The position numbers were made by a program, and so were the translations under genes. The notes under the pieces are model-generated. The model was not told the DNA's origin. It saw nothing but the letters and a program-made list of their open reading frames with translations, and made no database searches. Positions 37,360 to 46,681 of a DNA stretch of 64,000 nt are shown here, one piece after another (position 1 is the first letter of the stretch; each line of letters opens with the position of its first letter). The DNA comes from Afipia sp. (GTDB lineage: Bacteria > Pseudomonadota > Alphaproteobacteria > Rhizobiales > Xanthobacteraceae): NCBI GenBank assembly GCA_024508675.1, contig JANINQ010000003.1, positions 186,001 through 250,000 of the forward strand. The letters run 5' to 3'.

Positions 37360-38331
37360 CTATTTCGCCGTCAGCTTCACGCCCATCCGGCCCGCGATCT
37401 CCTGCGTGAACTGCCACGCCACACGGCCCGAGCGTGAGCCGCGCGTGGTGGACCATTCGAGCGCCTCGCGTGTGAGCTGATCGTCGTCGATGCTGACGCC
37501 GAAGTGTCTGGCATAGCCGCGGACCATCTCCAGATACTCGTCCTGACTGCACTTGTGGAAGCCGAGCCACAGGCCGAAGCGGTCCGACAGCGAGACCTTT
37601 TCCTCAACGGCTTCGCTCGGATTGATCGCGGTCGAGCGTTCGTTCTCGATCATGTCGCGCGAGAGCAGGTGGCGCCGGTTCGACGTCGCATAGAGGATGA
37701 CGTTCTCGGGCCGCCCTTCGATGCCGCCTTCCAGCACGGCCTTGAGCGACTTGTACGACGCATCGTTGCCGTCGAACGACAGGTCGTCGCAGAACACGAT
37801 GAAATGGAAATCGGACTCGCGCAGCAGCGTCATCAGGAGCGGCAGGCTCTCGATGTCCTCGCGGTGAATTTCGATCAGCTTCAGTCGTCCGCGCACCTGC
37901 GGCATGGCATTGACGCTGGCATGCGCTGCCTTGACCAGCGACGACTTGCCCATGCCGCGTGCACCCCAGAGCAGGGCGTTGTTGGCGGGCAGGCCGGTGG
38001 CGAAACGCTCGGTGTTCTCGATCAGGATGTCGCGCATCCGGTCGATGCCCCGGAGCAGGCCCATCTCGACCCGGCTGACCTTGGGAACCGGCACCAGATG
38101 GCCGTTCGGGTGCCAGACGAAGGCGTCGGCCTTTTTCAGGGAATCAGCACCCGATGGACCGGCCGCTGACCTGCCGAGGCTCGCCGCGATGCTCTCGAGG
38201 GCGAGGGCGATCCGGGCCACGGTTGCGCCATCTGCCGCAGCCGCAGGGCGTTTTGTCGCGGCAGGGACGGCCTTGCGGCCAGCCGGCTTTCTCGCGGTTT
38301 GTTTTGTTGTTTTACGGGTCTTTTTGGACAT
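37360..38331 (-). CDS. DUF815-family AAA ATPase
   Basis: A 323-aa protein with a basic N-terminus (KKTRKTTKQTARKPAGRK) and an AAA-type ATPase core. Walker A is LLWGARGMGKSSLVKA, Walker B is FHFIVFCDDLSF, and sensor-like YATSNRRHL follows. These features match DUF815 ATPases, whose function is not established. ATG 38331 has AAGGGGG about 8 bases upstream; the frame reaches 38397. It is divergent from yajC, with 197 bases between. Confidence 0.85.
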   Translation of the reverse strand: MSKKTRKTTKQTARKPAGRKAVPAATKRPAAAADGATVARIALALESIAASLGRSAAGPSGADSLKKADAFVWHPNGHLVPVPKVSRVEMGLLRGIDRMRDILIENTERFATGLPANNALLWGARGMGKSSLVKAAHASVNAMPQVRGRLKLIEIHREDIESLPLLMTLLRESDFHFIVFCDDLSFDGNDASYKSLKAVLEGGIEGRPENVILYATSNRRHLLSRDMIENERSTAINPSEAVEEKVSLSDRFGLWLGFHKCSQDEYLEMVRGYARHFGVSIDDDQLTREALEWSTTRGSRSGRVAWQFTQEIAGRMGVKLTAK

Positions 38332-38528
38332 GATTGGCCCCCTTGCGGCGGCACCCTTAGCGAGGCTGGCGAAACCCTGCAACCGCCACAGATGCATGGC
38401 AAAATCCGGCTAGCGGGTGCCGTTGCAATTGGGCGGTCTCCCGCTATAGTCCGCGCAAATTCGGCCAAAACGGCCCTCTATCTTACGCGTTTCGCCCTGA
38501 TGGCGACCGCTTTCCCGAGGACTTCTGC

Positions 38529-38882
38529 ATGTTCATTACCCCCGCCTTCGCCCAAGCTGCCGGCGCCGCCGACACCAACAGCATGTTGATGTCGCTGCTG
38601 CCGTTCGCGCTGATTTTCGTCATCATGTATTTCCTGATCCTCAAGCCGCAGCAGAAGAAGCTGAAGGACCATCAGGAACTGGTGAAGAACATCCGCCGCG
38701 GCGACACCGTCGTCACCAATGGCGGCCTTGTCGGCAAGGTGACCAAGGTGGTCGATGACGACCAGATCGAAGTGGAAATCGCTGACGGCGTGCGCATTCG
38801 TCAGATGCGCGGGATGATCTCGGGCGTCCGCACCAAGGGCGAGCCGGCCAAGGACACCAAGGAAGAAACAGCGGCAAGCTGA
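38529..38882 (+). CDS. yajC: Preprotein translocase accessory subunit YajC
   Basis: YajC (117 aa) has one membrane segment (LLPFALIFVIMYFLILKPQQKK) and a cytoplasmic domain with the RRGDTVVTNGGLVGKVTKVVDD motif. It associates with SecDF at the SecYEG translocon. A GAGGA site precedes the ATG. It heads the yajC-secD-secF operon. Confidence 0.95.
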   Translation: MFITPAFAQAAGAADTNSMLMSLLPFALIFVIMYFLILKPQQKKLKDHQELVKNIRRGDTVVTNGGLVGKVTKVVDDDQIEVEIADGVRIRQMRGMISGVRTKGEPAKDTKEETAAS

Positions 38883-38926
38883 GCCTTTCCGGGCGCTGCG
38901 GGTTTATCAATCTGACGAGAGACTAA

Positions 38927-40525
38927 ATGCTGTATTTCACGCGGTGGAAGGCGCTGGCGGTCATCCTGACCGCCTTGGTCGTTTGCCTTTGCGCGGTCCC
39001 GAATTTCTTCCCGGATCACGTGGTCAAGACCTGGCCGAAATGGGCCCAGCGTCATGTCGTGCTCGGCCTCGACCTGCAGGGCGGTTCGCACATCCTGCTC
39101 GAAGTCGATTCGAACTCGGTGAAGAAGGACAAGCTCGATCAGGTTCGCGATGACGTGCGCCGCACGCTGCGCGATGCCAAGATCGGCTACACCGGCCTCG
39201 CGGTGCGCGGCGAGAGCGTCGAGGTCCGCGTCAAGGACACCGATCTCACCAACGCGCTCGCCAAGCTGCGTGAACTGTCGCAGCCGCTCGGCGGCATTCT
39301 CGGCTCATCGGGCCAGCGCAGCGTCGAAGTCAGCGATGCCGGCGGCGGGTTGATCCGCCTGACCGTTCCGCCGGCTGCGATCACCGAGCGCGTGCGCCAG
39401 TCGGTCGAGCAGTCGATCCAGATCGTCGAGCGCCGCATCAACGAACTCGGCACCGTGGAACCCCTGATCCAGCGTCAGGGGGTTGACCGCATTCTGGTTC
39501 AGGTGCCGGGCCTGCAGGACCCGACCCGTCTCAAGGAACTGCTCGGCAAAACCGCGAAGCTCGACTTCCGCATGGTCGATTCGACCATTTCGCCCGATCA
39601 GGCGCAGCAGGGACGGTTGCCTCCGGATTCTGAAGTTCTGATGAGCGCGTCGTCACCGAAGACGCCATACGTCATCAAGAAGCAGGTGCTGGTGTCGGGC
39701 GGCGATCTCACCGACGCACAGCCGGGCTTCGACCAGCGCTCCGGCGAGCCGATTGTCTCCTTCCGCTTCAACACCTCCGGCGCGCGCAAGTTCGCGACCG
39801 CCACGCTTGAAAACGTCGGCCAGCCCTTCGCCATCGTGCTCGACAACGAGGTGATTTCGGCGCCGGTCATCCGTGAGCCGATCACCGGCGGTTCCGGCCA
39901 GATTTCCGGCAGCTTCACGGTGCAGGGCGCAAACGACCTCGCGATCCTGCTGCGTGCGGGCGCGCTGCCTGCGCCGCTGACCATCATCGAGGAGCGCACC
40001 GTCGGTCCGGGCCTCGGTCAGGACTCCATCGCCGCGGGCGAACTGGCATCCTATGTCGGCTCCGTGCTGGTCATCGTGTTCATGCTGCTGACCTACCGGC
40101 TGTTCGGCTTCTTCGCCAACGTCGCGGTCGCCATCAACGTCGCGATGATCTTCGGCATCTTGTCGCTGCTCAACGCCACGCTGACGCTGCCGGGTATCGC
40201 CGGTATCGTTCTGACAGTCGGCATCGCGGTGGACTCCAACGTGCTGATCTATGAGCGCATCCGCGAGGAACTGCGCGCCGGACGCACCGCGATCTCGGCC
40301 ATCGACGCAGGCTTCACGCGCGCGCTTGCCACCATTCTTGACTCCAACATCACCACCTTCATCGCGGCGGCTGTGCTGTTCTACATCGGCACCGGACCGG
40401 TGCGCGGCTTCGCCGTCACCCTCGGCATCGGCATCGTCACCACGGTGTTCACGGCCTTCACCGTGACCCGGCTGATCGTTGCGATGTGGGTGGCGTGGAA
40501 GCGGCCCAAGACCGTGCCGATTTGA
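38927..40525 (+). CDS. secD: Protein translocase subunit SecD
   Basis: SecD (532 aa) uses the proton-motive force to pull preproteins from SecYEG. It has an N-terminal membrane helix, a large periplasmic domain starting LGLDLQGGSHILLEVD, the SGQISGSFTVQGANDLAILLRAGALPAPL region and five C-terminal helices (VGPGLGQDSI...AVDSNVLIYERIREE). The Asp of AVDSNVLI is the conserved proton-path residue. secF follows 14 bases later. Confidence 0.96.
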   Translation: MLYFTRWKALAVILTALVVCLCAVPNFFPDHVVKTWPKWAQRHVVLGLDLQGGSHILLEVDSNSVKKDKLDQVRDDVRRTLRDAKIGYTGLAVRGESVEVRVKDTDLTNALAKLRELSQPLGGILGSSGQRSVEVSDAGGGLIRLTVPPAAITERVRQSVEQSIQIVERRINELGTVEPLIQRQGVDRILVQVPGLQDPTRLKELLGKTAKLDFRMVDSTISPDQAQQGRLPPDSEVLMSASSPKTPYVIKKQVLVSGGDLTDAQPGFDQRSGEPIVSFRFNTSGARKFATATLENVGQPFAIVLDNEVISAPVIREPITGGSGQISGSFTVQGANDLAILLRAGALPAPLTIIEERTVGPGLGQDSIAAGELASYVGSVLVIVFMLLTYRLFGFFANVAVAINVAMIFGILSLLNATLTLPGIAGIVLTVGIAVDSNVLIYERIREELRAGRTAISAIDAGFTRALATILDSNITTFIAAAVLFYIGTGPVRGFAVTLGIGIVTTVFTAFTVTRLIVAMWVAWKRPKTVPI

Positions 40526-40539
40526 GGATTGTATAAGCC

Positions 40540-41544
40540 GTGACTCATACCATCATCATCGCACTCGCCGTTTTCATCGTCATCCTGACGATCCTCAGCA
40601 TCTATGGCGTGATCCCCGCGCTTCGCATCGTTCCCGACGATACGAAATTCGACTTCATGCGCTTCCGCCGCATCAGCTTCCCGATCTCGGCGTTGCTGAC
40701 GCTGCTCGCGATCGGCCTGTATTTCGTGCACGGGCTGAATTTCGGCATCGACTTCAAGGGCGGCACGCTGCTGGAAATCCAGACCAAGTCAGGCCCCGCC
40801 GACATCGCCGCGTTGCGCTCGCAGCTCACCACGCTGAATTTCGGTGACGTGCAACTGCAGCAGTTCGGCGGCCCGTCCGACGTCCTGATCCGCATCGCCG
40901 AACAGCCGGGCGGCGATCAGGCACAGCAGGCGGCCGTGCAGAAGGTCCGCCAGCTTTTCGGAGATAGCGTCGAGTATCGCCGCGTCGAAGTGGTGGGACC
41001 GCGCGTTTCGAGCGAACTGCTTGCCTTCGGCACCGTGGGCTTGATGCTCGCGATCATGGGCATCTTCATCTATCTCTGGTTCCGGTTCGAATGGCAGTTC
41101 TCGCTGGGCGCGATGATCGCGAACGTCCACGACATCGTGCTGACGCTCGGCTTCATGTCGATCACGCAGATCGAATTCGACCTCACCAGCATCGCGGCGC
41201 TGCTGACGATTCTCGGTTACTCGCTGAACGACACTGTCGTCATCTATGACCGCATCCGTGAAATGCTGCGGCGCTACAAGAAGATGCCGATGACCGATCT
41301 GCTCAATCACTCGATCAATTCGACGCTGTCGCGCTCCATTATCACCCACGTCACGGTGACGCTGGCGCTGCTCGCGCTGCTGCTGTTCGGCGGCAAGGCG
41401 ATCCATTCGTTCGCAGCGACGATGACCTTCGGCGTGGTGCTGGTCGGCACCTACACCTCGATCTTCATCGCGGCGCCGCTCCTGATCTACCTCGGGGTCG
41501 GCGAGAACCGTGGCAGCGAGGACGACAAGCCGTCGAAGCCGTAA
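40540..41544 (+). CDS. secF: Protein translocase subunit SecF
   Basis: SecF (334 aa) pairs with SecD. Markers are GLNFGIDFKGGTLLEI and LGYSLNDTVVIYDRIREM, with six membrane helices. Translation starts at GTG 40540 after a GAGGA stretch at the end of secD. The two following genes and their palindromic spacer complete a cluster I associate with alphaproteobacterial secDF loci. Confidence 0.95.
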   Translation: MTHTIIIALAVFIVILTILSIYGVIPALRIVPDDTKFDFMRFRRISFPISALLTLLAIGLYFVHGLNFGIDFKGGTLLEIQTKSGPADIAALRSQLTTLNFGDVQLQQFGGPSDVLIRIAEQPGGDQAQQAAVQKVRQLFGDSVEYRRVEVVGPRVSSELLAFGTVGLMLAIMGIFIYLWFRFEWQFSLGAMIANVHDIVLTLGFMSITQIEFDLTSIAALLTILGYSLNDTVVIYDRIREMLRRYKKMPMTDLLNHSINSTLSRSIITHVTVTLALLALLLFGGKAIHSFAATMTFGVVLVGTYTSIFIAAPLLIYLGVGENRGSEDDKPSKP

Positions 41545-41545
41545 T

Positions 41546-41628
41546 CGTCATTGCGAGGAGCTCTTGCGACGAAGCAATCCATATTTGTTGTGATCAAGAT
41601 GGATTGCTTCGCTTCGCTCGCAATGACG
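41546..41628. repeat. Palindromic intergenic repeat after secF
   Basis: The left arm 41546-41582 (CGTCATTGCGAGGAGC...AGCAATCCAT) and right arm 41599-41628 (ATGGATTGCTTC...CAATGACG) are inverted copies around a short centre. Its sequence differs from the CCGGG-based repeats elsewhere in the window, so it is a second repeat family. Confidence 0.8.
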
Positions 41629-41659
41629 ACGGCAGGACCACCTGACAGGCGGTGCTGAG

Positions 41660-42070
41660 ATGGATCACGAGCTTCGGAAAACAGGTGCTGGCGAGCCGCA
41701 GGAAGGACTGCACCTTCCGCGGTCGGCGCCGATCGAAGCCTACGGTCATGGCGGATTTCGCTTCGCCGACATGTCGCATCGCGGTTCGCTGCTATGCCTG
41801 CCGAATGCGATCTGGGCGTGGCCGGTCACGGACCCGAAGGACATCGATCGCTACTCGCTGAAGCGGGTATTCGAGCACGCCAACGACATCGACACGCTTC
41901 TGATCGGCACCGGCAGCAGCGTCTGGATCGCGCCTGCGCCGCTGCGCGAGGCCCTCCGCGCGATGCACATCACGCTCGATACCATGCAGACGGGACCGGC
42001 GATCCGCACCTACAACGTCATGATGGGCGAGCGCCGCCGCGTGGCGGCTGCACTGATAGCTGTGCCATGA
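41660..42070 (+). CDS. Mth938-like (DUF498) protein, NDUFAF3 homologue
   Basis: A 136-aa single-domain protein with HGGFRFADMSHRGSLLCLPNAIWAW and LLIGTGSSVWIAPAPLREALR, matching the Mth938/DUF498 fold. The human relative NDUFAF3 is a complex I assembly factor. Its stop overlaps the start of the next gene (ATGA at 42067), whose human relative NDUFAF6 has the same role. A complex I assembly role here is inferred from homology and coupling. Confidence 0.85.
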   Translation: MDHELRKTGAGEPQEGLHLPRSAPIEAYGHGGFRFADMSHRGSLLCLPNAIWAWPVTDPKDIDRYSLKRVFEHANDIDTLLIGTGSSVWIAPAPLREALRAMHITLDTMQTGPAIRTYNVMMGERRRVAAALIAVP

Positions 42071-42930
42071 GCAGCGAGACAGGCCGCGCGGACGCGGCAT
42101 TCTGTGCGGATCTGGTGCGGACACGGGATTTCCGGACCCATGCGGCAAGCCTGTTCGTGCCCCCCGAGGCGCGGCGCGCGTGGATCGCACTCGCGGCCTT
42201 CAATGCAGAAGTCTCCTATGTCCGAGATCATGTCAGCCAGCCGCTGCCCGGTGAAATCCGGCTGCAATGGTGGCGCGATGTTTTGACCGGCGAGGGGCAG
42301 GGGTCCCGCGGCGAAGCAGAGGCCAATCCGGTCGCCGCGGAGTTGCTGCGCGCCATCGCGCACTACGACCTGCCGGTCGAGACATTCGTACGCCTGATCG
42401 ACGCTCATGTGTTCGATGTTTACGACGATCCGATGCCCGACATGGCTGCGCTGGAAGCGCATTGCCGTGACACATCGGCTGCGATGTATGCCCTGCGCGC
42501 GCGTGTGCTTGGCGCGGCGTTGCCCGATGTTGCACGCATCGCGGACCATGCCGGGATTGCGGAAGGTTTGACCGACGTCATGCTGGCGCTGCCGCGTCAC
42601 GCTGCGCGGCGGCAGTTGTATCTGCCCGGCGATCTGATGTCGGTTCATAGTGTGATCGCGGAAGAGGTTTTTCTCCAGCAGAGCAACGCTTCGCTAAAGG
42701 ACGCGCTGGCGCATCTGCGCCGCGAGGCGGGTTCGCAACTGGAGCAGGCGCTGGCGATGCTCACCAGTGCGCCGATTTCCGCGCGCGCTGCATTCCTTCC
42801 GCTTGCGGTGATCGGAAAAATTCTGACGCGGCTTGAGTCCTCCGAGCCGTTTGCGCCGCCGTCGCTATCGCGGCTGGGCACCCTCTGGACCACATGGCGC
42901 GCAGCCAGCGCGAGTCCGTTCAAGGCTTAA
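42067..42930 (+). CDS. Squalene/phytoene synthase-family protein, NDUFAF6-like
   Basis: A 287-aa protein of the trans-isoprenyl diphosphate synthase fold. Typical synthases have two Asp-rich motifs (DxxxD); here the matching regions read AFNAEVSYVRDHV and MLALPRHAARRQLYLPGD, so the diphosphate sites look degraded. Together with the upstream DUF498 gene this fits the complex I assembly factor group, not sterol or carotenoid synthesis. ATG 42067 overlaps the previous stop; a longer open frame from 41794 is rejected. Confidence 0.83.
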   Translation: MSSETGRADAAFCADLVRTRDFRTHAASLFVPPEARRAWIALAAFNAEVSYVRDHVSQPLPGEIRLQWWRDVLTGEGQGSRGEAEANPVAAELLRAIAHYDLPVETFVRLIDAHVFDVYDDPMPDMAALEAHCRDTSAAMYALRARVLGAALPDVARIADHAGIAEGLTDVMLALPRHAARRQLYLPGDLMSVHSVIAEEVFLQQSNASLKDALAHLRREAGSQLEQALAMLTSAPISARAAFLPLAVIGKILTRLESSEPFAPPSLSRLGTLWTTWRAASASPFKA

Positions 42931-43042
42931 GCGTTCAGCCTTCGGCTTTGCTGAAGTCTGCCAACGCAACTTCCAAATGGTGAGTGCTCACGGCGTCTGC
43001 CAGGAATCCTCGAAATTCGAAACTGAATTTCGAGGTGGTGAG

Positions 43043-43222
43043 ATGGTCACATCGGGCAAGGACCGGCAGGCCGAGCCGGTCGGCAAGCTTCATTGGATGG
43101 TGATTGCGCTGATCGTGTTGCTGACCATGGGGATGCTTGCATTGGCCGTCCGGGTGGATAGTGCCGGACCGTCCAAACCGGAGAGAAACCGGATATTTGA
43201 CAATTTGAAGTCGATCGATTGA
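43043..43222 (+). CDS. Small single-span membrane protein, unknown function
   Basis: A 59-aa product with a hydrophilic N-terminus, one membrane helix (LHWMVIALIVLLTMGMLALAV) and a charged C-terminus (SKPERNRIFDNLKSID). I recognise no family. The start is set at ATG 43043, preceded by GAGGTGGTGAG; the frame is open from 42833 through an unlikely Arg-rich stretch. Confidence 0.6.
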   Translation: MVTSGKDRQAEPVGKLHWMVIALIVLLTMGMLALAVRVDSAGPSKPERNRIFDNLKSID

Positions 43223-43384
43223 TACATCTAGGTGTGAAGAGGCGTTCAAACCAAGTCAGTCAAGTTAATTCGTGCGTTGATCGACGCATGAATCACGATC
43301 CGGTTGCGTGCCGCAATCCGGTCACCGCTTTGCCTTTTGCGGAAAAGTCTGCCGCCATTGTGACTTTACGAAAAATGGCGGGTT

Positions 43385-44083
43385 TTACGCGTAGCCGACC
43401 CAGCCCCTGAAGCTCAGCCCGGCATAGAACAAGCTGACATTCGAGAACCCGGCTTCGCGCAGCGAGGCTTCGTCCTCCTCGGGCGACAGAACGGACAGCC
43501 GTGTGGCAATCGCGTGCCTGGCGCTTTCGACATTCGCAGGAGCCGTTCCGCTGAATGCGACATGACGGGCGATCCATGTCGAACGTTCCGGCTCGGTCTG
43601 CGGAAAGCTGATATGAGCGACGACGAATGGTGCGCCGGGCACCAGACGGCGATGAACCTGACGAAGTGTTTCGAGGCGCTGGTCACGCGGAACGAAATGG
43701 AGAGTCAGAAGGCACACCGCACCGTCGAATGGGCCGACGGGTGCGCTGTCGATATAGCCTTCATGGAGGCTGACACGCGATGCGTGCGGTCCGATAATCT
43801 GTTCCGCCAGCCTGAGCATGTCGGCAGATGGATCGATGCCCGTCAATGTCCAGCCGGGATGCGCGTCGGCGAGCGCTTTCAATTCCAGACCGCCGCCTGC
43901 GCCAAGCGCCAGAACCTGTCCGTGCGCGGGAACGCGCTCCGCGAGCAGCATCGACATCATGCGGTGCAGACCGTCGAAGCCGGGCACCAGTCGCGGCGGG
44001 CCTTCAGCGTAAGAGACCGCGTGGGCCGCACCAAAGGCGGCGTTGCTGCCGGACGCGGCAGCCGAAGAATCGTCTTTTGCCAT
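43385..44083 (-). CDS. SAM-dependent class I methyltransferase
   Basis: A 232-aa methyltransferase with motif I VLALGAGGGLELKAL, the acidic motif II region LTGIDPSADMLRLAE, and post-motifs FDGAVCLLTLHFVPRDQRLETL and RRLVPGAPFVVAHIS. The substrate is unknown. ATG 44083 is chosen by domain extent and because the preceding DNA turns AT-rich; no clear ribosome-binding site is seen. It follows trmFO on the same strand with a 26-base gap. Confidence 0.85.
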   Translation of the reverse strand: MAKDDSSAAASGSNAAFGAAHAVSYAEGPPRLVPGFDGLHRMMSMLLAERVPAHGQVLALGAGGGLELKALADAHPGWTLTGIDPSADMLRLAEQIIGPHASRVSLHEGYIDSAPVGPFDGAVCLLTLHFVPRDQRLETLRQVHRRLVPGAPFVVAHISFPQTEPERSTWIARHVAFSGTAPANVESARHAIATRLSVLSPEEDEASLREAGFSNVSLFYAGLSFRGWVGYA

Positions 44084-44109
44084 ACGCTTATTTTTGTTTG
44101 AGATGAAAT

Positions 44110-45540
44110 TTACGCAGCATCGGAGACTTGCGACGTCTCCGCGATCCAGCGATCGAGATCCGACAAGGCGCGCGCGCTGATGGCCTGTTTCTTGGCGACG
44201 GTCTTTTCGTTGCCGCGCAGCCGCGATCCATCCGGCTTCTTGGTCGGTGGCGAGGCGAGCGGCGGAAACAGCCCAAAGTTGATGTTCATCGGCTGGAACG
44301 AGCGAGGCCCGGCGTCGATGGTCTCGATGTGTCCACCGGTGATGTGCCCGAGCAGTGCGCCGAGCGCTGTTGTCGGCGGAGGCGGTGCGATGTTGCTTTG
44401 CCTGACGTCTGCTGCTGCGAACAGCCCGGCAAGCAGGCCGATGCCAGCCGATTCCACGTAGCCCTCGCATCCGGTCATCTGCCCGGCGAAGCGCAGGCGG
44501 GGCTGCGCTTTCAGGCGCAGTTGCGGATCGAGCAGCTTTGGCGAATTCAGAAACGTGTTGCGATGCAGGCCGCCGAGCCGCGCGAACTCCGCGTTTTCGA
44601 GGCCGGGAATCATCCGCAGCACGTCGGTCTGCGCGCCGTACTTCAGTTTGGTCTGGAAGCCGACAATGTTGTAGAGCGTACCGAGCTTGTTGTCCTGCCG
44701 CAGTTGCACGATGGCGTAAGGCTTCACGGTCGGATCGCGCGGATTGGTCAGACCCACCGGCTTCATCGGCCCGTGACGCAGCGTCTCGCGGCCGCGCGAC
44801 GCCATCACTTCAATGGGCAGACATCCGTCGAAGTAGGGCGTGCTGGTTTCCCATTCCTTGAAGTCGGTCTTCTCGCCTGCGAGCAGCGCGTCGACGAACG
44901 CCTCATACTGCTCGCGGGTCATCGGGCAGTTGAGATAGTCGGCGCCGTTGCCGCCGGGGCCGACCTTGTCGTAGCGGGATTGAAACCACGCCACGTCCAT
45001 GTTGATGGAATCGCGATGCACGATCGGCGCAATGGCATCGAAGAAGGCGAGGGCGTCTTCGCCGGACAATTGGCGGATGGCATCCGCCAGCGCAGGAGAG
45101 GTCAGCGGGCCGGTGGCAATGACCACGTTCTGCCATTCGGCTGGCGGCAGGCCCGCGATTTCCTCGCGGCGGATTTCGATCTTTGGATGCGCGGCAAGCG
45201 CCGCACTCACAGCAGCGGAGAACCCGTCACGATCCACCGCCAGCGCGCCACCGGCAGGAACCTGATTGGCGTCCGCGCTGCGCATGATCAGCGAGTTCAG
45301 CCTGCGCAATTCGGCATGCAGCAGTCCGACGGCATTGTTCGCCGCGTCATCGGAACGGAAAGAGTTAGAGCAGACCAGTTCGGCGAGGCTGTCGGTGCGA
45401 TGCGCGTCGGTCGTTCGTACCGGACGCATCTCGTGCAGCACGACGTTGACGCCGGTGTTCGCGATTTGCCACGCGGCTTCCGAGCCGGCGAGGCCGCCGC
45501 CGATGACGTGGATTGTTGCTTTGTCGTTGTGAGTTGTCAT
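44110..45540 (-). CDS. trmFO: Methylenetetrahydrofolate--tRNA-(uracil-5-)-methyltransferase
   Basis: TrmFO (476 aa) is an FAD- and folate-dependent enzyme that makes 5-methyluridine-54 in the tRNA T-loop. The FAD site is [18 protein letters not shown], followed by [49 protein letters not shown] and the [23 protein letters not shown] region, all specific for the family. The length is normal. It may be co-transcribed with the methyltransferase downstream. Confidence 0.96.
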   Translation of the reverse strand: MTTHNDKATIHVIGGGLAGSEAAWQIANTGVNVVLHEMRPVRTTDAHRTDSLAELVCSNSFRSDDAANNAVGLLHAELRRLNSLIMRSADANQVPAGGALAVDRDGFSAAVSAALAAHPKIEIRREEIAGLPPAEWQNVVIATGPLTSPALADAIRQLSGEDALAFFDAIAPIVHRDSINMDVAWFQSRYDKVGPGGNGADYLNCPMTREQYEAFVDALLAGEKTDFKEWETSTPYFDGCLPIEVMASRGRETLRHGPMKPVGLTNPRDPTVKPYAIVQLRQDNKLGTLYNIVGFQTKLKYGAQTDVLRMIPGLENAEFARLGGLHRNTFLNSPKLLDPQLRLKAQPRLRFAGQMTGCEGYVESAGIGLLAGLFAAADVRQSNIAPPPPTTALGALLGHITGGHIETIDAGPRSFQPMNINFGLFPPLASPPTKKPDGSRLRGNEKTVAKKQAISARALSDLDRWIAETSQVSDAA

Positions 45541-45659
45541 CGCTCACAACTAGAACCCGCGACGCGCCGATGCAAATCATTCGGTGGGAACATCAGCGCC
45601 AGATACGACAACGCCCGCACGGGGCGGGCGCAATCGTTCGTCAGTCAGTTTTACAGCGG

Positions 45660-45812
45660 TTAGCCGTTGTACGCACCGGCTGCGACCCGCTGGATGTCGG
45701 AGCGGTCAAGCCCGATATCGGCCAGTTCCCGATCGCTCAGCTGCGACAGCTCAGCAACATTGCGCTGATAGTCACGGAACGCCTGGATAGCGCGGATAAA
45801 TGAGAGCAGCAT
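45660..45812 (-). CDS. DUF1127 small protein
   Basis: A 50-aa protein, too short for many gene callers, reading MLLSFIRAIQAFRDYQ then ELSQLSDRELADIGLDRSDI. The LSDRELxDIGLxRxDI pattern is the DUF1127 (YjiS) signature. A strong AAGGAG lies 9 bases before the ATG. In other alphaproteobacteria such proteins bind RNA or take part in phosphate and carbon regulation; the role here is unknown. A GC-rich hairpin (45612-45630) lies beyond its stop. Confidence 0.85.
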   Translation of the reverse strand: MLLSFIRAIQAFRDYQRNVAELSQLSDRELADIGLDRSDIQRVAAGAYNG

Positions 45813-46233
45813 GGTTAGTCTCCTTCGTAGTCTCGATTCAGCTCTTGGAGCAGCCTCATCGCTGGAACCGAATATAGGCTACGATTCTGCGCCGCAATAC
45901 CGCAAATGTTGCGATGCAGCTAAGCGATAAACGCATATCAATCGTAAGAAGTGATTAATCTTTCACCTTCGAATTGAACCTCTTTGCGCAACTTTGGGCG
46001 CTGGTAGATCCGCTTCGCCATGATTTAGATTGTTGTTTCATTGGTTTGACGCATCGGAGACACAAATTCTCGTAGAATCCAATTCGACGGTGTTAAGGTA
46101 GGGGTGCTATTAAGCTATGTCGTAATGAATGGATCAAAATCGCCACTTGGCGCGCCAAATAAAGCGAATAATAATTCATTCTATTCCTTCTGCCCCGGAC
46201 TCGTTCTGGGACCGATTTAGGCGCTTTCTGATA
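45813..46233. other. AT-rich intergenic region upstream of copper genes
   Basis: About 420 bases clearly lower in GC than the rest of the window, between DUF1127 and the small Cys/His protein. The first part must hold the DUF1127 promoter. An open frame from 46129 runs into the next gene but lacks a ribosome-binding site. No tRNA, terminator or repeat was found. Confidence 0.6.
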
Positions 46234-46638
46234 ATGGACGTTCCGTTGCGGGCGTGGCATAGCCGCCAGATGCGCCGCCGCCCGATCCGCCAACTTCTTT
46301 TGACTGTCGTGCTGTCGCATGTCCTGGCGATCCAGGGGCTACTGCTCGCCGTCAGCGGAGGCCTGGCCGCTGCAGGAACCGCAGGCGGGGGTATTGGCGC
46401 GATCTGCTCGGCGGCCTCCACCAATGACGATGGTCCCAACCCGTCCGGCCAGAGCGGATACCATGATTGCCTGAGCGCCTGCGTGGCTAACCAGGTATCC
46501 GGCGAGCCGCCAGCCAATACAGCCTTGCCGACGCATCCCATGCTGGATGGGGGCCGGTCTGTCCCGCAGCAAACCACCTTGCCCGTCTACTCGCAGACGA
46601 ATGGCTTTCTGGCGCGTGCGCCTCCGATGCTGACCTGA
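46234..46638 (+). CDS. Small Cys/His-containing membrane or secreted protein, possibly DUF2946-like
   Basis: A 134-aa product from ATG 46234 (alternatives 46129 and 46270). An N-terminal hydrophobic helix (QLLLTVVLSHVLAIQGLLLAVSGGLA) may be a signal or anchor. The exported part has ICSAAS and YHDCLSACVAN, Cys/His positions that recall DUF2946 proteins found with copper genes; the match is not certain. It ends 43 bases before the YcnI-PCuAC fusion gene, so a joint role in copper handling is inferred. Confidence 0.6.
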   Translation: MDVPLRAWHSRQMRRRPIRQLLLTVVLSHVLAIQGLLLAVSGGLAAAGTAGGGIGAICSAASTNDDGPNPSGQSGYHDCLSACVANQVSGEPPANTALPTHPMLDGGRSVPQQTTLPVYSQTNGFLARAPPMLT

Positions 46639-46681
46639 AACCAGACTTCGGGATTATCGTTCAGCATCATTCGAGGACAAC

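Noticed and set aside
41794..42066. Upstream extension of the NDUFAF6-like gene
   Set aside because: It overlaps the DUF498 gene out of frame. The ATGA overlap at 42067 and the family N-terminus set the start.
42067..42930. Hopanoid or carotenoid synthase
   Set aside because: The Asp-rich catalytic motifs are degraded, no other isoprenoid gene is adjacent, and the coupled DUF498 gene points to complex I assembly.
43223..43384. Possible tRNA or small RNA in a low-GC gap
   Set aside because: No cloverleaf or T-loop sequence could be found. Only a weak dyad (TGCGT...ACGCA) is visible.
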